Assembly (NCBI GenBank): GCA_963920575.1
Contig: OY986965.1
Location: forward strand, 21,836,047 to 21,900,046
Reading direction: 5' to 3'
Length of the DNA stretch: 64,000 nt
Origin: Narthecium ossifragum
Lineage: Eukaryota > Streptophyta > Magnoliopsida > Dioscoreales > Nartheciaceae
Both the position numbers and the translations under genes were made by a program. Under the pieces are notes generated by a model, which was not told where the DNA came from, ran no database searches, and saw only the letters and a program-made list of their open reading frames with translations. Of this stretch, positions 22,111 to 34,423 are shown piece after piece. The number at the start of each line of letters is the position of its first letter. Within the stretch, counting starts at the first letter, position 1.

Positions 22111-22660
22111 AACCTGCTCTTTCCGTCTCCCTTGCTTGCATCTGCTCTGTCCTCCCCAAACGTGATATTCTTATCATCAGCCAACATGGTGCCCCTCTCC
22201 TCTAAGTTTGGCGATTCCGAAACCAAATCAGTTTTGAGACCGGGGTCTTCTTCCACAATAAGAGCGACACCATCATCAGAGTTGGTCAGCGGGTCAACAA
22301 CCTGCAAGGTATTGTCATGGTTCTCAGCCTCATCACCTTCTAAATGATTAATTGGTTCACTCTCTGTGAGATCTTTAACGGGTTTCTCATCACTTATTGC
22401 CCTGTCATCTGGAACCTTGGCAACACCTTCAAGCTCCTCAATATTGTTATTTGCAGGTGGATACTGGATAGTGCCCGAGACGGATCCCTGCGTCTTGCGT
22501 GTCAACCACCACCACCGACATCCCGCCCATCGCTGGCGCTGCCGTGAATGACGACGCCTCTGTTGCCATAGTCACCGATGCCATCCCACCTGCTCCCCTC
22601 GACGAGGACGAGGACGATGACGATGACGAGGATCGCATCTGCTTCGTCTCTCTAGACACG
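22104..22660 (-). pseudogene. Coding-like acidic segment, unknown gene
   Basis: Two open stretches on the minus strand have protein-like composition. One (22659 to about 22450) is Ser/Ala-rich with MASVTMATEASSFTAAP and ends DTQDAGIRLGHYP before a GT. The next (about 22460-22110) is acidic, with IEELEGVAKVPDDRAISDE, ENHDNTLQVVDPLTNSDD and GKSR. No domain was recognised. It may be one or two exons of a captured or broken gene lying head-on to the pectate lyase remnant. Confidence 0.35.
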
Positions 22661-23154
22661 TCGATCTCTGATGCTAGTTGTGGGTCGGATCCGTACAGAA
22701 CTCGGCCGGATGCGGGGTTGGGTTTGAGGTCGTAGTCATGGATGGGGTGAGCCAGGCCGAACCGGGTGGAGAAATCGACGGTGGTGATGGTAGAGGACTC
22801 GGCTGGGGCTCCGATGTCGCAGGGGTCGTGGATAGAAGAGGATTGGCCGCCGCCGCCGCCGTGAGGATGGGGAAGATTGATGCGTGAGTTGTGGTAGATG
22901 CTAGAGGAGGGGGGGCGTTGATCTCGGAGAGCATGCTCTCAAGCCTGATAGATAAGTCGGAGGGGTTATAGTGGATGGTGCCGGCGGCGAGGTGGGCAAT
23001 GATGGCGGTGTATAAGTTATCAGAGGGGTAAAAATGTTTTAAAAAATATATAATCAATCATAACTTATCATAACTAACGTAAAATGGTGTTTTTAGAACT
23101 TAAATCTAATTATGGTGGTGTACCGGTAAATGAGTTTTACTAATTAGTGTAAAC
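22661..23154. other. GC-rich then AT-rich unassigned sequence
   Basis: 22661-23020 is GC-rich, with an open frame on the minus strand (AIIAHLAAGTIHYNPSDLSI) that is not recognised. 23030-23154 is AT-rich and leads into the LINE target site. Confidence 0.4.
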
Positions 23155-23317
23155 ACCAATTAACTATGGAATCAATTTCTATCGAAATCAGAATCAGAGT
23201 ATTCTTTTGCAGTGGGGGAATGATGAGTGTTCCTTTCCGGTCGCTGACGGGCGTTGGGCCGGGAGGGTTTCCATCGCCGGTTCCAGGGGGGGTTCTTGGG
23301 CACAAGTGGCTGGCGAT

Positions 23318-25350
23318 ATGGAGCAGGGCTCTGAGGTGATACCGGAGTCCGTCTATCGGAAAATAAGGGAGAAGTACTCTGATAAGGCGGTTGTTCCGCT
23401 AGAGGTGGTTACTCGTGGCCGTGAGAGATGGAAGCACACGCTCTTTGGGAGGTTTTTCGGCGGTCGAGTTGGTCTCGATTTCCTTCGCCGGCGTCTAGCT
23501 GGCATGTGGCGCACTAAGGAGCCGTTTCTTGTGACGGATTGGGTGAACAGCGTCTATGCTTTTAAGTTTGGGAGCGAGGATGACCTCATGCTAGTGCTCA
23601 CGGGAGGACCGTGGATCCTTGATGGTAAGCCGTTGTCCTTGCTTAGATGGAGGAACTCCTTTCGGCCTTCGCAGAAGGATTTCAGTCTTGTGCAGCTCTG
23701 GTGTAGGCTACCAGATCTTCCGTCGGATTTCCAAGAGAAAGAGGCTGTGTTCTCTATTGTTAGGAAGACTGGTACGCCGTTGCAGGTGGATGCTTCAACC
23801 ATGTTCGCCGATCGGAGTCGATTTGCAAGAGTGTGTGTGGAAGTTGACGTTTTGAAGCCGGCGAGGTTGGGAACGGAGGTGGCAGTGGAAGATGGGGGTG
23901 ACGATGAGGTTCCTTTTGTTCAACCCTTTGTCTTTGAGAACATTCTTATTTGTGATACGTGTGATGGTTTTGGACATACTAGTTCTGTGTGCAAGCTTGC
24001 GAGAACGATGGCTCAGGGAGGCCCTGCAGGTGAGCCATCCGGAATTGCGTCGATGGAATGTACTGTGGCGGCCAGTGGTGGTGTTGTGGGGTGGGCTCGG
24101 AGACCTCTGTTCTTGGAGGAGATACTGGTCCTGTCGGGGTGGAGACTTCTGTTTTTGCTGGTTCAATGGGCTCAGAAACCCCTGTGTTTGTGGGAAAGGA
24201 TGCGAAGGGAGTGACCGGCGGTGGGTGCTCGACTGGTGGCCCAGTGACGGTGGTGGTGGAGGAGAGTGGCTGGCACACCGTCCAATCACGGCGCCGTGGG
24301 GGCCGTCCTCCAGCCAGCGCTAATGGTGTTCGAGGGCTTGAAGGATCCAACGGTGGGAAGGGCACCACTACATCCAGGTGGCAGGTGCTCTAGAAGATTC
24401 CGTCTGATGACCTTGTTAATTATGAGCACATGGATATCTCGTCGGGTGGTCCTGGGGATAACGGCCAGGAAGGGGAACCATGAACTAGCTCACGGACAGG
24501 TCAGCAGTCCAAGCTGGAGGTTCTTGGGGGGAGTGCAGGAGGCCAGTATGGCAAGGGAAAGGCGGTTCAGGAAGGTTCTAAGGCAGCTGGCTCACATGCG
24601 CCCCATGCACTGCATGTCATGGATAAATTAGGCTCTGGGGTAATTGGGCGTCAAGCAGGTTTTGTTAAGGCTGGACCATCCCAGGCTGGGTCAAGTAGGA
24701 TGGTACATGGTGGGCTATTGAGGAATTCAGGACTTAATGGGCTTAACCGTTTTGGGCCTTTGGAGGAGGAAAGTAAGGGCTTAAGGAATGTTGATATTGG
24801 GGATATGTCACTGTTAGAGGCTGGTTGGTTTGTTAGAAGCCGTGGCAATCCTCTCCGACTAGGGTCGCTGGTTATACCTCGGGGCTATCGTCCTCCAATG
24901 CTTGAGGTCTTAGATCAGGCGCAGCGAGAGGAGATCTCTGAGGAGCACCTCGATGAATGCCATCAGACTGGGATGGTGGCTCTCACGAAGATGCTGATGC
25001 AGGGCTCCCCCACACATGATGAAGAGGTCGTTGCTTTGGAGGACATGGAGGAGGAGGGCCCTCTGCCATGCTTCACTCCGGATAGGGGACCGCCTGGATT
25101 CAGATCAAGTGAGGGGGAGCAAGGGGCACACGATATGGAGGCGGAACACTCGTTGCTGGGATTCTCACCTGATAGGGGACCACCACCTACTGGCTCTACT
25201 TCGATTGGAGAGGGAAGACAGAAGCTGGAGCCTAGGAAATGGGCAGAATATGTTTCTATGGAAGTGGTAAACAGTGATAGTGCTAAGAGGTTTAAGCCTG
25301 GCAGTGTTAGGGGGGTGGATGCCCCAATCCGCTCTGAATCTTGTCAATGA
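23318..25350 (+). pseudogene. LINE ORF1: DUF4283 and zinc knuckle protein
   Basis: The start MEQGSEVIPESVYRKI is at ATG 23318; the frame is open from 23207 without an ATG. Seen: FLVTDWVNSVYAFKFGSEDD and GGPWILDGKPLSL, typical of DUF4283 in plant LINE ORF1, then the knuckle CDTCDGFGHTSSVC (CX2CX4HX4C). The frame breaks after about 24210; parts in other frames continue to a TGA at 25348-25350. ORF1 proteins bind LINE RNA. ORF2 starts inside the stop (ATGA overlap). Confidence 0.8.
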
Positions 25351-28300
25351 AGGCAGTCGTTTGGAATTGTCATGGATTGGGCCCTCGGCGCATCGTCAGT
25401 TCGTGCCGGCGGTTCATTGTGGAGCGGAAGGTGGACATGTTGTGCTTGCTTGAAGTAGTGGTGGTGGAAACTCATGTGCCTTTCATTTTACAACAGCTGG
25501 GGGCAGCTTGGGATTCTTTTCTGCTGCCGTCTAGAGGCCGTCGGGGTGGGATTCTTGTGGTTTGGAGAGCTTCCGTTGGGCGGATCTCTTTTGTTAATTT
25601 CTCAGATCAGGCTGTTCATGGTCTTATGACTTCGGCCGAGTATGGGCAATGGTTCCTGTCGGTTGTGTATGGTGCTCGCTGCTGTGGTGAACGGTGATTG
25701 CTGTGGGAAACCTTGTCCAAGATCAATAGTGGGGGATGGCCACACTTAATGATGGGGGATTTTAACGCGCTTGCTGCTGCGTCGGAGAAGCGTGGTGGAG
25801 TTCCCTTCAAGTACAACCGATCTGTCAATGATTTTACTTCCTTTATTGCCAAGGATCGATTGTTGGATTTGGGCTTCCGCGGCCCGTCGTTTACTTGGTG
25901 TAATCGCAGAATGGGACGAAAGAGGATAATGGAGTGGCTAGATCGAGGTCTTTGTACAGAGGGGTGGAAGAGTTGGTTCCCAACTGCTGAGATACAGCAT
26001 CTGTTCCGGCAGGGATCAGATCATCGGCCGTTGTTGCTTTCTCTGGAGAGGGACAATATTGCACCAGGTCCTTCGCCATTCAGACTCGAACAATTCTGGG
26101 TGAGGACACCACAGTTTAGTGATGTTGTGTTGCGGGCTTGGAGCTGACCGCGTCATGGTTCAGAGCAGTTTGTGTTCAGAGGCCGCTTGAAAGAGGTTCG
26201 CAGGTCAGTGAAGGCATGGAGCAGGGGGAACAAGTTCAATTTGATGAACGATCAAGCACGCTATTTTACTCTTCTTCATCACTTATGAATGCTAGAGGAG
26301 CAGGGGCCTTTATCAGAAGAAAAAGAAGAGCAGATGCGAGAGATTGAGAACTTGATAGTTGCGAATCAAGTGCAGCAGGATGCGTACTGTGCCCAACACC
26401 GCAGAAAGTCCTGGGTGAGAGATGGGGACAGGAATTCTGGGTTTTTCCACAAATCATTGGCAACTAAGGGGCACAGGTCAAAGGTAAGGGATATCAAGCT
26501 CGAGGATGGTACTAAATGTGAGTCACATGAGGCAATTGCTGCAGCCTTCCTTAGACACTATGAAGGTCTGTGGCGCCGTGCTGGTCAGTGCCAGTCTCAT
26601 ATGATGCCGGAGTTGCCAGTGTTACCAGCTGAGGATGGCGCTGCGTTGGTAGGAGTTGTCACAGAGGAAGAGATCAAGACTGTGTTGACTAGAATGGGGA
26701 AAAATAAGTGTCCTGGCCCTGATGGCATGCCATGTGAGTTTTATCTACAATATTGGCATATTGTGGGCAGCAGTTTGGTGAAGATGATTCAGCATTTCTT
26801 TGCTACCAACTCTATGCCCTCGGGATGGAACGATACTTTTATTTCTTTCATCCCAAAGCGTAAGAACCCAAGGTGTATTAAGGATTATCAGCCGATAAGT
26901 CTGTGCGATGTGTGCTATTAGTTGATCTCAGGGATTTTAGCCGAGCGTTGGAAACCTTTTCTGGGACAGCTGGTGGGAAGGAATCAGTCAGCTTTTATTC
27001 GTGGCCGATCAATATTGGATAACATTGGGGTGGCTCAGGAGTTGTTACATAATGTGAGGGTGGCTCCGAAGAATTCTTCATTGATGGCTGTGAAAGTTGA
27101 TGTGCGAGCAGCTTATGATTCAGTGAATTGGAAGTTTCTTTGTATCATTCTTGAGAAGATGGGATTTCCTAGTAGGTGGACCGATTGGGTGCTTGCGTGT
27201 GTTACCACTGCTCGTTTCTCTCTTATATTGAATGGGAGGGTGGTTGGACACTTCCGATCACGAAGAGGATTGCGGCAAGGGGACCCACTATCTCCTTATC
27301 TGTTCCTATTGGTACAGGAGGTGCTCGCAGCTGTGTTACGCCAGCCGTTGCTAGAGTTGGAGGGTGTTCAGTATGCGAGAGGAAGATTGAAGGTTAGTCA
27401 CTTGTTATTTGCTGATGATTGTTTGTTTATGTCATCAGCGAGCCGTGTCGAAGCGAAAAAGCTGGCTAATGTTTTACATAGATTTCGTTTGCTGTCTGGT
27501 TTGGAGGTGAGCAAGGAGAAATCCAGTGTGAAATTTACACCATGTATGTCGGCTCGTCGAAGGCAGAAGATCTTGGACAGTTTGGGTTATGTTGAGAAGG
27601 AAGGACCATGGCGATATCTAGGGGCACCCTTAAATGTGGAGTGTCTGCGTCAGAGGGACTTCAATTTTCTTGTTGATTCTGTGCAGGCCAAACTGAGTTC
27701 TTGGACAGTTTTGAAGCTCTCAGAGGCTGGCAGGGTGACCCTAATACAATCAGTGCTTCAAGCGTTACCATTGTCTGTCATGTCGGCGATCCCAGTGCCT
27801 CAAGCTATCCTCAATCACATTGTCAGGCTTATTCGGGGGTTCCTTTGGCAGGGGAAGAAAGGAGGCATGAGTATCGTAAGTTGGGAGATGGTCTGCCGTC
27901 ACAAGCTGGAAGGAGGCTTGGGTTTACGTGATCTATCTCGCTAGCAGCTTGCTCTATGTATGAAGAGGGCAGCAGGCCTGGTGGAGAACAAGGAGTCTCT
28001 TTGGTCCTTTGTGGTCCGAGCGAAGTATGGGCTTATGTCACCCTTGCCAAGAAGAAAGCCATATGCAAAATGCTCTATGCTGTGGCGATCTGTATGTGCG
28101 GCATCTGAGGTGCTTAGGCAAGTGTTTTGGCCAATAGCTGTGAATAGCAATGTTCAGGTTTTTAAGGATTGGTGGGTGCAGGAGGGGCCTCTGAACAGGA
28201 CTCCAAGCTTCGCAGTCCTTGATGAAGGACTGGAGGATTTAGAGGTATGTGATCTAATTACTGATGGGGTTTGGAATTCTTTAGGACTCTCCATTCTCTT

Positions 28301-29420
28301 TCACCCCTCTCTATCGGAGGCTGTTAGGGAGGTGCCGATTGAGGAGTCAACCACCCCTGTTAGGCCTACGTGGAGGTGGAATAAGTTAGGAGTTGTAACT
28401 ACAGCCTCCTGTTATCAATTTTTGGATTCCAGGAGTCGATGTATGGTAGAGGAGGATGATGTCAAGTTTTGGAAGGGTATTTGGTCTGTCCCAGCAGGCC
28501 CCAGACCGCGCTTCTTCTTGTGGCGTTTGGTTGACGGTAAGGTTCCCACTCTCTCAAAGCTGTGGGACTTGTGTTTGGCTAGTGATAAGTAATGTCCGCG
28601 ATGTGGCTACGAGGATGAAGATCTGGAACATCTCCTTTTTAGTTGTGGGGTGGCCAGACGGGTATGGGCTGGTGTGTTGCAGGGGCTTCAAGGAGTACCT
28701 GACTAGCTATCTCTTCCATCATGTTTTGAAATTTTGTCTAGATCAAGCAAGTTGGAATCGGTATGTACATTGAAGTCAGTGGTGGCATATACTATTTGGA
28801 TTCTTTGGAAGCAGAGATGCTGTAAAGTTTTTGGGGAGGAGGCTTTAGGGGAGGATGATATGGTACGGTCAATTTTGTGGCAGGTCAAGGAGTTCAAACT
28901 CTTAAATAATAAATCTAAGCATAGAGGGAGGAATGTTGTTGATGGTGGGGAAGGCATGCGATGCCAAGTAGATGCATCTGTAGCCTCCTTGCAGCATCTG
29001 GCAGGATTGGGCATTGTTTGTGTGGATGTAGAGGGTGTTGTTCTGTGGGATGAGGCATCAACTGTGGTAGCTAACTCTGTTGTTCATGCTGAACTAATGG
29101 CTATCTTGCGTGCAGTGGAACTAGCGGTTAACAGGGGGGCTACAAAAGTAGTGGTGGAGAGTGATTCACTCTTTGCAGTTGGTATGGTGGAGGGCAAGGT
29201 TCCATGGATTGAGCAATGTATCGAGGTGCTATGCAAGATATGGTCTTTGGCTATGAAGTTAATCAGTCTGCAGGTACTTTATATTCCTAGGGAGTTGAAT
29301 GGGCTCGCGGATGGTGTAGCACGACAAGCGCGTATGGTTTCGGACGTTTTTTCTTTGGAGTTAGAGTTGTCTGATGCTGATGTAGATGAGTTTGGCCTCT
29401 ATGGCCATCAGGTTACCTAG
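25347..29420 (+). pseudogene. LINE ORF2: endonuclease, reverse transcriptase, RNase H
   Basis: 1358 codons lie in one frame with no frameshift but at least seven stops: TGA at 25695, 26145 and 26286; TAG at 26919, 27942 and 28704; TAA at 28590. Domains: APE endonuclease (VVWNCHGLG, MGDFNALAA, GSDHRPLLL); reverse transcriptase (KCPGPDGMPCEFY, RGLRQGDPLSPYLFLL, HLLFADDCLF); a zinc-binding region (FWKGIWSVPAGPRPRFFLW, then CPRCGYEDEDLEHLLF); and a plant-type RNase H (VDASVA, HAELMAILRAVELA, VESDS, NGLADGVAR). It nicked its target and reverse-transcribed its RNA there when alive. Confidence 0.93.
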
Positions 29421-29542
29421 TGTGTAGGGTGGGTGTCCCAGCTTAGGCTGGTTTGTAGCTTCGGCTTAACTTCAAAAAAAAAAAAACCAATTAACTATAA
29501 TTTTATTGATCTATTAGTTGTTGCATAAGCTTATTTTGTTAG

Positions 29543-29868
29543 CTTTCCTTTGTAAAGGGATCGGGAGCTAGCAACGTGACACCACTTCTGACAGAACGAT
29601 CTCCTTCAATTGCTGAAAACCGAATGGCTAGACTGCAAAGAGTCGTATTAGCTGCAGTTAAACAGTGTAACCACTATTCCAGGACCATTTCTGTGGAACT
29701 TTGTCAATCAACATGTTCGAATTCTTGGGATACATGTGGCAATCATGGAATACTTGTATAATTTGTCGATTACATCATGAATCTAAACCTCTTATCCTAT
29801 TCGGTGATTGTTTCTTTTGTAGGTCAGCGACAACACGAGATGACTCTTAATCCACCTTTAAATGTACT
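29543..29868 (+). pseudogene. Two exons of RsmE-type 16S rRNA methyltransferase
   Basis: Exon A (about 29543-29666) encodes VTPLLTERSPSIAENR and RLQRVVLAAVKQ, ending at a GT donor. Exon B (29823-29868) restores the split Cys and continues with HEMTLNPPLNV to a GTAAGT donor at 29869. This is the core of the RsmE family, which methylates N3 of U1498 in small-subunit rRNA; plant versions act in organelles. No other exon of the gene is present on either side: the LINE ends 57 bases before exon A, and the MULE transposase start follows 415 bases after exon B. The GSGA just upstream differs from the family's CTELGA. It may be a captured fragment or a gene remnant. Confidence 0.75.
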
Positions 29869-30283
29869 GTAAGTTCTTTCTTCACCTGTAAACAATTCCG
29901 AAGTTGGTCGTTATTTTCTTGGTTATGATCATGCATTCTACTACTCTACGAGGATTTATTATGTGGATCTAATTTTATGGTTAGTTTGTTGTGATAAATG
30001 AGAAAATGAGAATGTTGTAGTTCATGTGTCCTCATGGAATTGCTATTTGCTTCACTACATCAGTTTGAAACATGTAATGCAAACGGTTTCGACTCCTACT
30101 AGCAAAGATTTTGGTTCTAACTTCATGTAGGGAGCTTTGGTCAATTGTTTTCTTATAATATCTACATGTGATTTTTTCTTGCTTATGCCCTTCATATGAT
30201 GCTTGGTTTATCTATTTTGTTAAATAATAGTACCAAGTATGTATGTAACATACCATGCTGCAATTTCTTCTATGTCTCTCAGT
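29869..30283 (+). other. Non-coding lead-in to MULE transposase
   Basis: AT-rich sequence with no coding segment. It may be intron of the RsmE remnant followed by the 5' region of the MULE. A MULE terminal inverted repeat could not be located in it. Confidence 0.4.
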
Positions 30284-30478
30284 ATGGCTGCCAAGACAGC
30301 AGAGCCTCTGTAAGGGCCTATTTTCATATAAGGGCTTTTCTGTAAGATTTAGAGGACCTTTAGTGTAGTTTTAGGTTTTGTGAGGGGTTTTCTACAAAAC
30401 CCACCCCTCCTTCTAGAGAAATCGTGTCTCTTCTGTTTCCCCTTTTTGGCTGCCAACCCGAGAGAGCGAGAGAGAGGG

Positions 30479-30481
<3 letters not shown>

Positions 30482-30532
<51 letters not shown>
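30482..30532 (+). repeat. (GA)n microsatellite in solo LTR
   Basis: About 25 uninterrupted GA units, 170 bases into the solo LTR. Confidence 0.95.
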
Positions 30533-30536
<4 letters not shown>

Positions 30537-31291
30537 GGAGAGAGATCGGGAGGACGAAGAGGGATCGTCGGCACCGGAGAAGAAAAGAGGAGGGAGGAAA
30601 GGGGGAAGAAAACCGGGAGAAGGAGAGGTGGAGATCGCCGGAAATCGGGTAAATCCGGTGAGGTTCTCGCCGGATTTCGTCTCCCACTTGGCTCAGGTGA
30701 GCTCCCATCTTCTTTCCCCCTCCGATCTCTTCTGTTTGTGTGTTTTCCATTGGGTTTCGGGGAGCTTTGCGGTTCTCCGACGACTTCTTCGGCGATGGGT
30801 CGCTGGAGAAGATGTTGTGGACGGTGTCGGGGACCTCCCTCGGCGACTGCAGCGCTGGGGAAGGACCCCCGTGGTCCGGGGCATCTCTCCAGACCCTGTT
30901 TGGGTGTTTTCCCATGCTAGTTGAAGCTTGCTTCCCCTCCCTGCCATGGTTTCCGGTGAGATTTCAGGCCGGCCTTCCTTTGGCCGTGGGTGTTGATTTT
31001 CCTCTGGATCCGGTGGTTGGGCCAGTAAGCAAGGTCCCCTCTTCGCCGTGGTGGCTGTTTAGTGGGCCTCCAATGAAGCTCCGGCGGCCCTTCTTGGCGG
31101 AGGGGTGCGTGTCACCGGGGATGGGTTGTCGCAGATGCGCCGTCGGTGCCGCAGATTTCGTCGCAGGAGCGGCAGAGTCCGTCGTCGGTGCGTCAGAGTC
31201 CGTCGCAGAAGCGGCAGATTCCGTCGCAGGTGCGGCAAGTTGCAGCCGCGGTGCGGTCGAGCAGCGACGCCGCATCAGAAACGCCGGGGGG

Positions 31292-32734
31292 TGATCGCTT
31301 ACAAACGTCGTCGTTAAAACGTTGCAAACTCAATCAAATATAAATTTATAATCCTTATTCAATCACTACACTACTAGATAGAGTAGCGGTGAAGTCGGGA
31401 GTCGATCCACAGGGAAAACGTTGGAAATCAAAATCAATTCTCAAAACCCTAAAACTAAGGATAAGAATCAAAGATAGAATAGAGTTATCTATGCTAATAA
31501 ATAAAAGAGATAAAATATTGATCAATTTGAATCAATGGAGTAGTTACTTAGGAATTACTCAATCCGCCCTAGTTTCACCTTTAATCTTCTCTAGTTATCC
31601 TCTTGTTCTCTTCTCTCAACATTATGGATCATATGGCTACAAGCTCACATGAATCCCTAAAATAAGGTTTATGTTTCCAACGGCATAATCTATCTTTGTT
31701 TAGCATAAATCATCTTTGGTCCTACGATTACATTAAATTATTCTACTCCTAATGACCTTAGCATGACTTATCTTCACGTAGCATAGACTATTTCAAAGGT
31801 AAACCAAAAACCACTTGAAAACCATCCTATGAATCTCTACAATCAATCACAGAAATCATGTAGGACTGAAAATACGTCAAGGAACTCTGTTCCCACAACT
31901 CTATTAATAATAAAATCAAATTCATAGGATAATGTCTTGAGAAGAATACAAGATTCAAACCAAAGAAGATAGAAAACTATGCTAGGGTTTCATGAATAAT
32001 CCTAAGTACAATAACTAGCAACTCATCTTTTGGATGAAAGCCATCGGGTTGGAATAGGAAGCTGTCACCATCCACATCCTCTCCTTCTTCTTCTTCCTCC
32101 TCCAAAGATTGACAAAAAGATGAGAAGTTTTGATGGAATAACCTCTTTTTATAATAAAAACCCTTAATCCCGGAATTAGGGTTATGGCTAAGTTGAGTTG
32201 GACCTCTAGTGCAACTCGGAATTCCTAGTTTAATTCTGACAGCTCATTCCAATCGCGACTGAGTTCAAGTGGTCCGGAATTAGGAACTGAGTCCAACACA
32301 AAAGATGTAGAATTGGAAGTCCTCTGTCAGCTCCCGAAGAGTTTACAATATTTGGACTTATCTAGAATATTTGGCGAATATTCTCCCGGGCGTCGACGGA
32401 CCAGTCTTCCAGCAGCTAAATATCTTCATCGTTTTCAAAACTGCTATCCATCCATCAGGAATATCTGAAAGTGTCCAACATGAAAGTTGTACGTCTTGAT
32501 GTCTTCTACATGTCACCTAAATTTCAGAATATTTGGACATAATACTAATTTCTGGTGAATATTATGCTAACAGTCGACAGAGGAGTGTATTTCAGCATAT
32601 TAACCCTTTTTTGTAATTTCTAGCTTGAATCTTCATTAAACCTGAAATCAACTAACAAACTATCAAATACAAACACTCTAAGCCTAACAAAGGTAAATTA
32701 AGGGCTTTAATTAGGAATAATTAGTGACTTATCA
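31292..32734 (-). mobile_element. Solo LTR, 1.44 kb, nested (antisense copy)
   Basis: Plus-strand ends TGATCGCTTAC and GACTTATCA are flanked by ggggg on both sides (31287-31291, 32735-32739). It is the reverse complement of the element at 39339-40785 over its whole length. For example, gttgcaaactcaatcaaata here answers tatttgattgagtttgcaac there. Confidence 0.88.
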
Positions 32735-33547
32735 GGGGGCTGGTCCACCGTGGGCGGAGTCGTCGCGTGCGCCCCAGCGTGCGTACAGATTTCGTTGATT
32801 TCCGCGCCGTTTCAACCAGCTTTATGAGCTCTATCGGTATATGGTAGTTTCATTTTCGTTTGGGGCTATACCTGATCAAGATCTTTATCCTTGTGCTTTA
32901 GGCGATCGGTTGAGCGGCTGTCAGGGGTCGGAGCAGGTCATGGACCCCCAGACTTAAGGAGCGCATCGACTGTCCTTTTCAGGTAGGAGTTACCTCCTAC
33001 TAGGGATGTGTGTATGTTATGATATGCATGTTATATGTTGTGTTATGTTTATATGTGATGCAATGTTGTGTTGTATGCCATGTTTTATAGCTATACCTTT
33101 GTGATGATGGTTGCATGTTATGTTATGATATGTTGGGCTAGCTGAGCCCTCTACTTGCTTAATTGTGTTATGGAATGTTATGCTATGCTATTCTTGTATT
33201 GTATGCATATATGAGAACTTATGAGTTACTATATTTGATTATATTATGATGTTGTGTGGCTTGTGCATACATATTAGGAATGCCAGGCTGTCTTAGGACA
33301 GAGATTGTGCTTGGGTCTAGTCATGTCCTATAGCTAGACTAGTCAGAGTTTAGGGGCTATGTCGATGACTTGACGGATGGATTTTTTATCTCCGTATGTC
33401 GATCGAGGACTTTGACTGGATCTAATTGAGGATTTGATCTGATTGAGGATTGGATTTGATTGAGGGTTTCATCAGATTGAGGATCTGACAGGAGGCTTTG
33501 CTTTGAGATGTATTATTGAGGATGTATTACTGAGGTTGTTGTACCAT

Positions 33548-33835
33548 ACTAGTATACTGAGGTTGGTATAGAGTCTATAGGGGTCTGGGTGAGCGTTGGC
33601 GGCCGGACACGGTGTTGTGCATGTAAGACTGCCCAGACTAGCCATACCATACTAGGATCAGTAAACTAGGAAAGGTGGGTGTGTAGGATGTGTTGGACCT
33701 ATACTAGTATATTGAGGTCGGTATAGAGTCTATAGGGGTCTGGGTGAGCGTTGGCGGCCGGATACGGTGCTGTGCATGTAAGACTGCTCATACTAGCCAG
33801 ACCATACTAGGATCAGTATACTAGGATAGGTTTGG
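33548..33835 (+). repeat. 155-bp tandem repeat inside solo LTR
   Basis: Two copies starting at about 33548 and 33703 share actagtat, gtatagagtctataggggtc, gagcgttggcggccgg and ccatactaggatcagta. Confidence 0.85.
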
Positions 33836-34423
33836 TGTACACCAGTGTCCTAGATTGTCATCAGATGACTCCTACTGGGCTTTCGAGCTCATTTTCCTTG
33901 GGGTTTTGTTGTGCAGGAGGTAGGCCTGAGACCAATACACCCCAGGGAGGTGGTCAGCAGTGACGAGGCGTCATTTTGGGTTTATTGATTGAGAGTTAGT
34001 TTTTTTGTAGGTGGAGGGATGTGGGTTGTATCCCAAATTTATTTTTGTCCTCTATCTTAACTCACAATTTGTGTATTTTGCGCTTTGTATATGCTGGAAT
34101 TTGGGAAAATTGTATATTGTAGTCTCGTGGCCTGATTATGTTGTAATTGGAAGATTATACACTCCTATGTACATGAATGAATGAAAGAAATATGTGAATG
34201 AATGAAATTGTGTTATATGTAAGGGCTGATGGTGTCCCCAGAATTATGATTTTTGTTGTAAATACTGGATAAAATGTCATAGGATGTGTGGGTTGTATCT
34301 GTTGATATGTTGTAAATTTTTTGATCTCACGTGCCCGTGCCCAAAGGTCATGCCGAAATTTCTATTTTTTTTAATTATTTGGGATAATTGGAGGTTAAAT
34401 TTGGGGCGGGGCGTGATAGCCTC

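Larger units (their letters stand above)
23168..29485 (+). mobile_element. L1-type LINE, full length, 6.3 kb
   Basis: The exact 13-bp direct repeat accaattaactat flanks it (23155-23167 and 29486-29498), and it ends in a run of about 12 A. It has a 150-bp 5' UTR, ORF1 (DUF4283 plus zinc knuckle) and ORF2 (endonuclease, reverse transcriptase, zinc-finger region, RNase H). The 5' end appears not to be truncated. Confidence 0.95.
30309..34418 (+). mobile_element. Solo LTR (sense), interrupted by another solo LTR
   Basis: It begins TGTAAGGGCC and ends GGGGCGTGATA, flanked by exact gcctc (30304-30308 and 34419-34423). Without the nested LTR it is about 2.66 kb. The layout resembles the TGTGAGGACC family further along: CT/GA tract near the start, GC-rich leader-like part, AT-rich part, gggctttcgagctcattt and tgcagg near the end. 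No internal domain or second LTR was found. Confidence 0.88.

Noticed and set aside
23093..23154. Left TIR of the large MULE (ggtgttttt against the end near 62990)
   Set aside because: Only about ten bases agree; too little to claim.
30349..30915. Several overlapping frames over the GA repeat
   Set aside because: Low-complexity translation of a microsatellite and a GC-rich LTR leader.
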